Assembly (NCBI GenBank): GCA_002696705.1
Contig: NZSH01000043.1
Span: forward strand, 1 to 5,847
Length of the DNA stretch: 5,847 bases
Reading direction: 5' to 3'
Source: Woeseiaceae bacterium
Lineage (GTDB): Bacteria > Acidobacteriota > Vicinamibacteria > Vicinamibacterales > UBA823
In this document: positions 1 through 5,847 of the stretch, piece after piece
Layout of the letters: the number at the start of each line of letters is the position of its first letter
Position numbering within the stretch: the stretch's first letter is position 1
Made by a program: the position numbers and the translations under genes
The notes under the pieces: generated by a model
Told to the model about the DNA's origin: nothing
Database searches by the model: none
What the model saw: the letters and a program-made list of their open reading frames with translations, nothing else

Positions 1-1
1 G

Positions 2-1396
2 ATCGAACAAGCTCCCACCGTCGGCGCAACACTTGAATTGACGATTGACGAAAACCTGCAACATATTGCAGAACGAGAACTCCGTAGAGGGATCGCGGAG
101 CACCGTGCGGACGCTGGCACGGTCATCATCCTCCAACCACATACCGGCGAAGTGCTCGCACTCGCTAATGAGCCAACCTTCAATCCAAATGTGTTCAGAT
201 TTTCGAAGGACAAGGACCGTCGGAATCGCGCGATTCAAGACCAGTACGAGCCGGGTTCCACTTTCAAGATCGTTACGGCAGCTGCCGCGCTCGAAGAAAA
301 GGTGATTGCACCAGACGATTTGGTCGACGTGAGTGCGGGAATGATTCACTTTGGTGCACGCACGATTCACGACACTACGAATTACGGCACGCTGTCGTTT
401 CATGACGTGATCGTCAAATCGAGCAACGTGGGTACGATTCTCGTTGGTCAGGAAGTCGGCGCCGATCGACTTGACGAATATACGCGCCGGTTTGGATTTG
501 GCCGAAGGCTGTCCCAGGATTTTAGCGGAGAGCAACGTGGCCTGGTGTGGTCCCCAGAAGACCTGAATCCAAGTGCCTTGGCTTCCGTATCAATGGGATA
601 TCAAATCGGGGTGACACCCCTCCAGATGGCTGTGGCCACAAGCGTGATCGCCAACGGAGGTAATTTGATTGAACCTCACGTCGTGAAGGCGCTTGTAGCA
701 CATGGGCGTCGAGTCAAGATGAAACGGGAACCTCCACAACGGGTGATCACCCGGGCAACAGCCACCACTGTGACATCAATGATGGAGGATGTAGTGCGTC
801 GAGGTACTGCTACGCGAGCCCAGATTCCTGGTTATACGATTGCTGGAAAAACTGGAACCGCCCAAAAACTCGTCAACAAGGCATATTCGAAGAGCCTGTA
901 CAATTCCTCGTTTGTCGGGTTCGCGCCATCACGTGCACCAGAGCTGACGATTCTCGTTGTTATTGATTCACCGAAAGCCGGGCATACCTACGGCGGTGTT
1001 GTTGCCGCACCCATATTTAAACGCATTGCCGAGGCTGCACTTAGGTATTTAGAAATTTTTCCGACTTTTCATGCCTCGTCACCAATCGTGGTGACGAAAA
1101 TTTCAGCACCGGAATCCAAAACGGCAGGCGCTCGACAGCGTCCCGCGGCCATGACGGCGATAGCGACGGTCAAGCCTGACCAAGTCGTTATGCCAGACCT
1201 GCGAGGCCTAAGTGCGCGGCAGGCGTTGCGGGGACTGGCTAAGCTTGAAGTTCGCGCTCGTCTTGAAGGCAATGGTTTTGTAGTTGAGCAAACACCAGAA
1301 CCAGGAAAGCCAATCGACCGAGATTTCGAATGTGTTTTGAGACTCGATCGTACTGCGCCCACTCCAAGGGCTTCTACTAATGAGGCAAGTCCATGA
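2..1396 (+). CDS. ftsI: FtsI / PBP2B-type class B penicillin-binding protein with C-terminal PASTA domain (5' end missing)
   Basis: This is a septal peptidoglycan D,D-transpeptidase that cross-links stem peptides in the periplasm during division. The frame is open from the left edge, so the true start, the membrane anchor and most of the N-terminal dimerisation domain lie outside the window. A TTG at 38 is only an internal codon, within the family-typical LTIDENLQ segment. All three penicillin-binding motifs are present: SxxK as STFK at 257-268 (nucleophile Ser 257-259, Lys 266-268), SxN as SSN at 419-427, and KTGT at 848-859. The transpeptidase domain ends near 1050. A linker of about 40 residues rich in Ala, Ser, Thr and Pro follows, then one PASTA domain at about 1175-1348 (MPDLRGLSARQAL, then VVEQTPEPGKPI). 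The stop overlaps the murE start. PASTA tails are known in SpoVD and PBP2x-type proteins and in FtsI of some Gram-negative phyla, but not in E. coli FtsI. The family call is firm. A SpoVD-like paralogue cannot be told apart by sequence alone, but the dcw position favours FtsI. Confidence 0.96.
   Translation: MEQAPTVGATLELTIDENLQHIAERELRRGIAEHRADAGTVIILQPHTGEVLALANEPTFNPNVFRFSKDKDRRNRAIQDQYEPGSTFKIVTAAAALEEKVIAPDDLVDVSAGMIHFGARTIHDTTNYGTLSFHDVIVKSSNVGTILVGQEVGADRLDEYTRRFGFGRRLSQDFSGEQRGLVWSPEDLNPSALASVSMGYQIGVTPLQMAVATSVIANGGNLIEPHVVKALVAHGRRVKMKREPPQRVITRATATTVTSMMEDVVRRGTATRAQIPGYTIAGKTGTAQKLVNKAYSKSLYNSSFVGFAPSRAPELTILVVIDSPKAGHTYGGVVAAPIFKRIAEAALRYLEIFPTFHASSPIVVTKISAPESKTAGARQRPAAMTAIATVKPDQVVMPDLRGLSARQALRGLAKLEVRARLEGNGFVVEQTPEPGKPIDRDFECVLRLDRTAPTPRASTNEASP
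1052..1104. repeat. Nested inverted repeat inside the ftsI linker region
   Basis: A perfect 9-base inverted repeat, TCGTCACCA (1076-1084) and TGGTGACGA (1089-1097), encloses a 4-base ATCG loop. An outer 8-base pair of arms, GAAATTTT (1052-1059) and AAAATTTC (1097-1104), flanks it; the two right arms share base 1097. The element lies in the coding sequence between the transpeptidase and PASTA domains. No T-run follows on either strand, so it does not look like an intrinsic terminator. It may be a chance match or a local mRNA hairpin. Confidence 0.5.
1382..1385 (+). promoter_or_regulatory. Shine-Dalgarno of murE
   Basis: GAGG sits 7 bases before the murE ATG at 1393, inside the last codons of ftsI. 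The spacing is good, and together with the ATGA overlap it supports this start and coupled translation. Confidence 0.7.
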
Positions 1397-2943
1397 CATT
1401 GGGCGATCTGTTACGTCGAGCAGATGAACTTGCCACCAGGCGTATGTCAGAGTCAGCGATACAGTCTCCGGATGCTTCACAACTTGTTACAGCAGTTACC
1501 CATGATTCTCGAAACGTTCAACCCGGCACTCTTTTTGTCGGCCTTCAGGGTGAACACGCCGATGGGGCGACGTACGCCAGAGACGCAGAGCGTCGCGGTG
1601 CGGTCGCAGTCGTTTCAGATTCCCCTCAAAACACTGAAGTAAGTCTCCCGTGGATTACGGTTTCGGATGCACGTGAAGCCCTTGCCGCTCTCTCTGCATC
1701 TTTTTACGATCTTCCAAGTCACGAATTAATGGTGTTGGGCATTACCGGCACGAATGGCAAGACCACTACAACCCATCTTCTGAGTGAAATTTTTAAACAG
1801 GCTGGGATGCCGTGTGGACGATTAGGTACAGTTAGCCACCAGATTGGGAACGAAACTCGCGAAGCGGCTCTAACAACTCCGGAAGCGCCAGAAATTCAAG
1901 GCCTGCTTCGTGAACTCGTAGATGGCGGTTCGATGGTGTGTGCGATGGAAGTTTCATCCCACGGGCTAGTTTTACGGCGAGTTGACTTCACCCGCTTTAC
2001 CGCAGCGGTGTTCACAAATCTTAGCCGTGACCATCTTGATTTTCATGGTGATATGAACAGCTATTTTCTGGCAAAGCGTCGATTGTTCGACGGGTTGCCT
2101 TCAGATGCACGGACGATCGTGAATCTCGATGATCCACGAGGTTCTTTGCTCGCGAGTGCAGCATCTCGGCCGGTCACCTATGCGATCGACCAACCGGCGG
2201 ATGTGGTCTCAGAGGTTATCGATTCATCCTTTGATGGACTGGTCTTTAATGTGCGGACGTCCCGGGGGTCCTTGCATCTCAGGTCTAGTCTTTTGGGACG
2301 CATTAATGTCTATAACATATTGGCGGCGGTCGCGACCGCAGTAGCGTTGGACCTGCCTTTCGATGCGATTGAGCAGGGTGTGGAATCACTGAAGAGCGTA
2401 CCAGGACGCATGCAAGTTGTTTCACATGGTGACGATGACCTAACGGTTATTGTCGATTTTGCTCATACAGATGACGCATTAAAGCAGGCGCTGGAAGGGA
2501 CGCGAGCTCTCACGAGCGACAGAGTCATTGTGGTGTTCGGTTGCGGAGGAGATCGCGACCGATCAAAACGTCCCCTGATGGGCGCTGTCGCTGCTCGTTT
2601 AGGTGATGTTGTCATAGTGACGTCTGACAATCCTCGCTCTGAAGATCCACTTGCCATTATGGAAGACATTACGCTCGGGATGGATTCGGCGACTCAGCGG
2701 TCCAATGCTGAGGATAAAGAAGGAACGGCTGACTTTTTCCAAACACCGTATCTTACGATCAGCGATCGCAAACTAGCTATTGAACGAGCGATTCGAGAAG
2801 CACACGCAGGTGACGTAGTCGTGATCGCGGGCAAGGGACACGAAACCTATCAAGAAATCGGAAGCGAACGACGGTCGTTTGATGATCTGGAAATCGCCCA
2901 AGACGCATTACGTCGCCGGCGGACGAATGCTCTTGTGTCGTAG
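1393..2943 (+). CDS. murE: UDP-MurNAc-L-Ala-D-Glu:meso-diaminopimelate ligase MurE
   Basis: MurE is a cytoplasmic ATP-dependent ligase that adds the third stem-peptide residue to UDP-MurNAc-L-Ala-D-Glu. The 516-residue product is slightly longer than the roughly 480-500 usual for the family. The N-terminal UDP-substrate domain (about 30-105) carries THDSRNVQPGTLFVGLQG. The central ATPase domain has the P-loop GITGTNGKTTT (116-126), the TTPE substrate motif (161-164), EVSSHGL (186-192) and NLSRDHLDFHG (209-219). Lys228 in YFLAKRRLF is the expected carbamylated, Mg-binding lysine. The C-terminal domain has GCGGDRDRSKRP (383-394), DNPR (412-415, bases 2626-2637) and GKGHETYQ (480-487). DNPR is the known signature for meso-diaminopimelate rather than lysine, so DAP-type peptidoglycan is inferred. 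The segment between DNPR and the ISDR motif (about 428-451) looks longer than in typical homologues. The ATG is chosen because it overlaps the ftsI stop, has a Shine-Dalgarno and begins at the normal family position. Confidence 0.98.
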   Translation: MTLGDLLRRADELATRRMSESAIQSPDASQLVTAVTHDSRNVQPGTLFVGLQGEHADGATYARDAERRGAVAVVSDSPQNTEVSLPWITVSDAREALAALSASFYDLPSHELMVLGITGTNGKTTTTHLLSEIFKQAGMPCGRLGTVSHQIGNETREAALTTPEAPEIQGLLRELVDGGSMVCAMEVSSHGLVLRRVDFTRFTAAVFTNLSRDHLDFHGDMNSYFLAKRRLFDGLPSDARTIVNLDDPRGSLLASAASRPVTYAIDQPADVVSEVIDSSFDGLVFNVRTSRGSLHLRSSLLGRINVYNILAAVATAVALDLPFDAIEQGVESLKSVPGRMQVVSHGDDDLTVIVDFAHTDDALKQALEGTRALTSDRVIVVFGCGGDRDRSKRPLMGAVAARLGDVVIVTSDNPRSEDPLAIMEDITLGMDSATQRSNAEDKEGTADFFQTPYLTISDRKLAIERAIREAHAGDVVVIAGKGHETYQEIGSERRSFDDLEIAQDALRRRRTNALVS

Positions 2944-2946
2944 AGG
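2942..2946 (+). promoter_or_regulatory. Shine-Dalgarno of murF
   Basis: AGAGG begins within the murE TAG stop and ends 4 bases before ATG 2951, or 7 bases before the in-frame GTG at 2954. The 4-base spacer is short, so initiation at GTG 2954, or by ribosomes terminating on murE, is also possible. The two starts differ by one residue. Confidence 0.55.
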
Positions 2947-2950
2947 CTGC

Positions 2951-4372
2951 ATGGTGTCAGAAGTTTTAGGAACGCAATTAACAGTTGGAGAGGTTGCGAA
3001 AGCGATGGAAGGGCGTTTGATGTCAGGGAGTTTAGAGATACCAGTTGATGCGGTATCCATCGACACTCGGTCGGCGTCACGCGGCGATCTGTTTTTTGCC
3101 ATACAGGGTAACCGTTTTGATGGTCACCACTTTGTTGATGAAGCCATTGGTCGGGGAGCGTGTGGTGCTGTTGTGAGCGAGTCGTTCACCCTTCCGCCGT
3201 CTAGTGCTTCGAGCGAACCGGTCATGATCGTTGTTTCTGACACGGTTCGAGCGCTGCAGTTACTGGGTAGGCATGTTCGCCGGCAGTCGGGATCTAAGGT
3301 GGTAGCCATCACGGGCAGTGCTGGCAAAACGTCCACCAAGGAGATGACTGCCGATCTTCTTAGCGGGACCTACCGTGTCGTTCGCAATGAGGGAAATTTG
3401 AATAACCATATCGGGCTTCCGTTGTCGCTGATCAAGTTGCTATCAAAACCTGATGTTGCGGTGGTGGAACTTGGGATGAGTCAAGCTGGAGAAATTGGTG
3501 CTCTAGTGGCGATTGCTGAACCTGAAGTACGAGTGTGGACGAACGTCTCTGAAGCTCATCTATCGTCTTTTGATTCAATTGAACATATAGCGGACGCTAA
3601 AGCTGAGATTCTTCAAGGTGCAGGCCGCAGCGACAAATTGGTTGCCAACGCGAATGACACGCGCGTAATGACGCGCGCTGCCAAGTTTGCCGGTCAGGTT
3701 AGCACCTTCGGCGTTGAAGTGCCGGCCGATGTTTTTGCCGAAGACGTGCAGGATTACGGTCTTGATGGGGTCAAGGCTTCCGTTCGAACTGCTGAGGGCG
3801 AGTTCGAGATGCATGTTCCGCTTCTCGGTCGTGGACAGCTCGCTAACGCTCTGGCTGCAATCACCGTGGCGCTGCAATTTCAAATTTCACTTAATGACAT
3901 TGCAACTCGGATTGAAAAACTTCGTCCCCTGCCGCATCGTGGTCAGGCAATCAAATTAAAAAATGGCATCACAGTGATCGACGATTCCTACAATTCTAAT
4001 CCGGCGGCACTCACCACATTATGTAACGCGGTTCGATCCACTAACGTCCCAGGTCGTCGTATTGCAGTCATCGGAGAGATGCTCGATCTCGGATCTCAAT
4101 CGTCTCAGTTACACAAGAAATGCGGCCAGATGATAGCTGCGTGTGGTTTTCAAGAACTTGTAGTGATTGGTAGTGATTACGCAAATGACTTTATTACCGC
4201 AGCAGTCGCTGCCGGGATGCCGCCGGGTTCAGTTCAACAAGCCGACACGAGTGAGATGGCAGTTCCTCTAGTGCTGGATTTGATGCAGGCGGGCGACTTA
4301 ATCGTCGTTAAAGGCTCTCGAGGAATCCGTACGGATATCGTTGTTGAAGGCATAACTCGAGGTTACGCCTAA
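2951..4372 (+). CDS. murF: UDP-MurNAc-tripeptide:D-alanyl-D-alanine ligase MurF
   Basis: MurF is a cytoplasmic ATP-dependent ligase that joins the D-Ala-D-Ala dipeptide to the UDP-MurNAc-tripeptide made by MurE, completing the cytoplasmic pentapeptide precursor. The product is 473 residues, close to the family size (E. coli about 450). The N-terminal domain has the MurF-typical [19 protein letters not shown] (35-53) and [10 protein letters not shown]. The P-loop is [12 protein letters not shown] (121-132), followed by [15 protein letters not shown] (146-160) and [11 protein letters not shown] (172-182). The likely carbamylated lysine is Lys217 in DAKAEIL. The C-terminal domain has IDDSYNSNP (343-351), GEMLDLG (375-381) and VKGSRG (453-458). 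The frame stays open upstream to an ATG at 2879, but that would run 65 bases into murE and add 24 residues unlike the family. ATG 2951, just after the murE stop, gives the expected N-terminus. [11 protein letters not shown] (197-207) departs from the usual HLE form. Confidence 0.97.
   Translation: MVSEVLGTQLTVGEVAKAMEGRLMSGSLEIPVDAVSIDTRSASRGDLFFAIQGNRFDGHHFVDEAIGRGACGAVVSESFTLPPSSASSEPVMIVVSDTVRALQLLGRHVRRQSGSKVVAITGSAGKTSTKEMTADLLSGTYRVVRNEGNLNNHIGLPLSLIKLLSKPDVAVVELGMSQAGEIGALVAIAEPEVRVWTNVSEAHLSSFDSIEHIADAKAEILQGAGRSDKLVANANDTRVMTRAAKFAGQVSTFGVEVPADVFAEDVQDYGLDGVKASVRTAEGEFEMHVPLLGRGQLANALAAITVALQFQISLNDIATRIEKLRPLPHRGQAIKLKNGITVIDDSYNSNPAALTTLCNAVRSTNVPGRRIAVIGEMLDLGSQSSQLHKKCGQMIAACGFQELVVIGSDYANDFITAAVAAGMPPGSVQQADTSEMAVPLVLDLMQAGDLIVVKGSRGIRTDIVVEGITRGYA
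4359..4362 (+). promoter_or_regulatory. Shine-Dalgarno of mraY
   Basis: GAGG within the last codons of murF lies 9 bases before the mraY ATG at 4372. The spacing is at the long end of normal. The TAATG stop-start overlap supports reinitiation. Confidence 0.6.
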
Positions 4373-5457
4373 TGCTTTACCATCTTCTCTATCCTTATGG
4401 TGCCCAGATTACGTTATTGAATGTAACGCAGTATGTGACATTCCGTACCGCAGCGGCGAGTCTGACGGCTCTAGCCATTAGCCTGATGTTCGGCCCATGG
4501 ATGATTCGAAAACTTCGAGACGCGCAAATTGGACAAGTGATTCGAAACACTGGGCCGATTGCACATCAACCAAAAGCTGGCACGCCCACCATGGGCGGAC
4601 TTCTGATTTTGACTGCCGCGATTTTTCCCACATTACTGTGGGCCGATCTGACTAATGCATATGTGTGGATTGCCGTGCTGTCCACTCTAGCTTTTGGCAG
4701 TATCGGGTTTGTTGATGATTACCTGAAATTGAGACGACGGTCTCATCATGGTCTTCGTCCACGTTATAAATTGGTTGCGCAAGTAGTAGTTGCGTCGTTA
4801 GTAGGAGTAGCTATCCTAGCCTTGACGGAGCAAAACCTTTATAACACGAATCTCAATTTTCCATTCTTCAAAGAGTTGGTTCCAGACCTCGGCTTTCTAT
4901 ACGTGCCATTCGCTGTTCTGGTCCTGGTAGGGGCTTCCAATGCCGTCAACTTAACGGATGGTCTCGACGGTTTAGCCATTGGCACTTTTACGATTGCTGC
5001 CGCAGCCTTTACTGGGCTGACTTACATTACCGGACATAGCGTATTTGCTGAATATCTCTTACTTGTTCAGTTTTCCCCAGCGGCAGAACTCACGATTTTC
5101 TGTGGAGCGCTAGTGGGCGCGAGCCTAGGCTTTCTCTGGTACAACGCCTATCCAGCTGATATTTTCATGGGCGACGTGGGCTCGTTAGCACTCGGTGGCG
5201 CGCTCGGGACGGTGGCTGTTCTCATTAAGCAAGAATTGCTTCTACTGATTGTTGGCGGGGTGTTTGTGGCAGAGGCGCTGTCGGTAATTATTCAAGTCTG
5301 CTCTTTCCGCATGACGGGTCGGCGGGTTTTTAAGATGGCGCCATTGCACCATCACTTTGAATTACAAGGTTGGAGTGAGCCAAAGATCATGACTCGATTC
5401 CTCGTCGTTGCTGTAATTTTTGCACTTTTCAGTTTAACGACATTGAAGTTGCGCTAA
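4372..5457 (+). CDS. mraY: Phospho-N-acetylmuramoyl-pentapeptide transferase MraY
   Basis: MraY is the integral membrane enzyme that transfers phospho-MurNAc-pentapeptide from UDP to undecaprenyl phosphate, making lipid I on the inner face of the cytoplasmic membrane. It is 361 residues, almost exactly the E. coli length, and begins with the characteristic MLYHLLYP. About ten hydrophobic segments can be read (near 25-44, 73-91, 96-113, 134-152, 174-190, 200-220, 238-257, 266-285, 288-310 and 340-358), which matches the family topology. Signatures are GTPTMGG (70-76), FVDDYLK with the Asp pair 115-116, [13 protein letters not shown] (190-202, Asp196 and Asp199), [12 protein letters not shown] (265-276, Asp268) and PLHHHFE (324-330, the His triad). 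No key residue is missing. It shares one base with the murF stop and is followed 7 bases later by murD. Its substrate is the product of MurF. Confidence 0.98.
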   Translation: MLYHLLYPYGAQITLLNVTQYVTFRTAAASLTALAISLMFGPWMIRKLRDAQIGQVIRNTGPIAHQPKAGTPTMGGLLILTAAIFPTLLWADLTNAYVWIAVLSTLAFGSIGFVDDYLKLRRRSHHGLRPRYKLVAQVVVASLVGVAILALTEQNLYNTNLNFPFFKELVPDLGFLYVPFAVLVLVGASNAVNLTDGLDGLAIGTFTIAAAAFTGLTYITGHSVFAEYLLLVQFSPAAELTIFCGALVGASLGFLWYNAYPADIFMGDVGSLALGGALGTVAVLIKQELLLLIVGGVFVAEALSVIIQVCSFRMTGRRVFKMAPLHHHFELQGWSEPKIMTRFLVVAVIFALFSLTTLKLR

Positions 5458-5459
5458 GG
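5456..5459 (+). promoter_or_regulatory. Shine-Dalgarno of murD, overlapping the mraY stop
   Basis: AAGG includes the last two bases of the mraY TAA stop and lies 5 bases before GTG 5465. It decides the murD start, since no ATG is available in frame near the expected N-terminus. Confidence 0.6.
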
Positions 5460-5464
5460 CAGAC

Positions 5465-5847
5465 GTGCCACATAGCAAGAAGAAGGATTTTTCGGTTGAA
5501 AACCACAGCGTCGTTGTGGTGGGTGCTGCGCAAAGCGGCATTGCTGCCGCCGAGCTGCTGGTTGATAGAGGAGCATCCGTGACGATAACAGATCTGCGGG
5601 CACGGACGGATCTTCCAGACAGTTTGCGGCATGACAAGGTGCAACTCGAATTTGGCGAACACCGAATGGAGACGTTCGTGAATGCTGACTTGATTGTTAT
5701 GAGTCCTGGGGTTCCACCCATTCAGTCGGTCATTCAGGCGGCCAGAGCAGCCGGAGTGCCAGTGATCAGTGAAATCGAGTTGGCGTCAAGATGGATGGAC
5801 GGTCGTATTGTTGCCGTGACTGGGACTAAGGGAAAGTCGACTACCAC
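5465..5847 (+). CDS. murD: UDP-MurNAc-L-alanine:D-glutamate ligase MurD (3' end missing)
   Basis: MurD is a cytoplasmic ATP-dependent ligase that adds D-glutamate to UDP-MurNAc-L-Ala, the step before MurE. The window holds the first 127 codons and two bases, roughly the first quarter of a family protein of about 450 residues. The N-terminal UDP-binding Rossmann-like domain is recognised by VVVVGAAQSGIAAAELL (16-32), RGASVTITDLR (35-45), SPGVP (80-84) and EIELASRW (103-110). The ATP P-loop GTKGKST (120-126) comes just before the edge. GTG 5465 is taken as the start: it has AAGG 5 bases upstream, lies 7 bases after the mraY stop and gives a short polar leader (PHSKKKDFSVENHS) before the first beta strand. 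The next in-frame GTG (5516) would remove part of that strand. The motif set and dcw position separate it from MurC. Lys at the second P-loop variable position, where Asn is commoner, is a mild variant. Confidence 0.94.
   Translation, partial: MPHSKKKDFSVENHSVVVVGAAQSGIAAAELLVDRGASVTITDLRARTDLPDSLRHDKVQLEFGEHRMETFVNADLIVMSPGVPPIQSVIQAARAAGVPVISEIELASRWMDGRIVAVTGTKGKSTT

Noticed and set aside
38..40. TTG at 38 as the true start of ftsI
   Set aside because: The frame is open to the left edge and the codons before it fit the family sequence, so the gene is truncated by the window rather than beginning here.
1076..1104. Intrinsic terminator inside ftsI
   Set aside because: The hairpin is followed by AAAATTTC rather than a T-run, and the reading frame continues through to a normal PASTA domain and stop.
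1069..1480. Minus-strand open frames over the end of ftsI and the start of murE
   Set aside because: They lie antisense to well-supported genes, have no recognisable domains and are explained as shadows of the coding strand.
2879..2950. A murF start at ATG 2879, giving a 497-residue protein
   Set aside because: The extra 24 residues are the murE coding sequence read in another frame, do not resemble a MurF N-terminus and would create a 65-base overlap. ATG 2951 has a Shine-Dalgarno and the expected N-terminus.
5429..5721. Minus-strand open frames over the start of murD
   Set aside because: They overlap the clear MurD N-terminal domain on the + strand and show no family motifs.
5465..5847. 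MurC instead of MurD
   Set aside because: The GAAQSGIAAAELL and SPGVP pattern and the position after mraY fit MurD. MurC has a different N-terminal glycine motif (GIGGxGM).

Overview
The window is a stretch of a bacterial division and cell wall (dcw) cluster. Five genes lie head to tail on the + strand with almost no space between them: the 3' part of ftsI (penicillin-binding protein, transpeptidase), then complete murE, murF and mraY, then the 5' part of murD. ftsI is cut by the left edge and murD by the right edge. Nothing was found on the - strand, and no RNA genes, mobile elements, CRISPR arrays, promoters or terminators were seen. No stretch without a gene exceeds 7 bases.

The junctions indicate one translationally coupled operon. 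ftsI and murE overlap by 4 bases (ATGA), murE and murF are 7 bases apart, murF and mraY overlap by one base (TAATG), and mraY and murD are 7 bases apart. Each downstream start has a purine-rich Shine-Dalgarno-like sequence that lies in, or overlaps, the end of the preceding gene.

Together the products cover the middle of peptidoglycan synthesis. MurD adds D-Glu to UDP-MurNAc-L-Ala, MurE adds the third residue (meso-diaminopimelate, judged from its DNPR motif), and MurF adds D-Ala-D-Ala. MraY moves the finished phospho-MurNAc-pentapeptide onto undecaprenyl phosphate at the membrane. FtsI cross-links the resulting peptides at the septum.

The organism is a diderm-type bacterium of moderate GC (about 50% by eye) with DAP-type peptidoglycan. 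The gene order matches that of many Gram-negative bacteria, but FtsI ends in a PASTA domain, which the enterobacterial protein lacks. That combination fits groups such as Acidobacteriota or some former Deltaproteobacteria. Acidobacteriota is my tentative preference, by inference only. I did not find an undescribed system here. The second-look items are the PASTA tail on FtsI, a nested inverted repeat in its linker, a segment in MurE that looks longer than usual, and a few motif variants.
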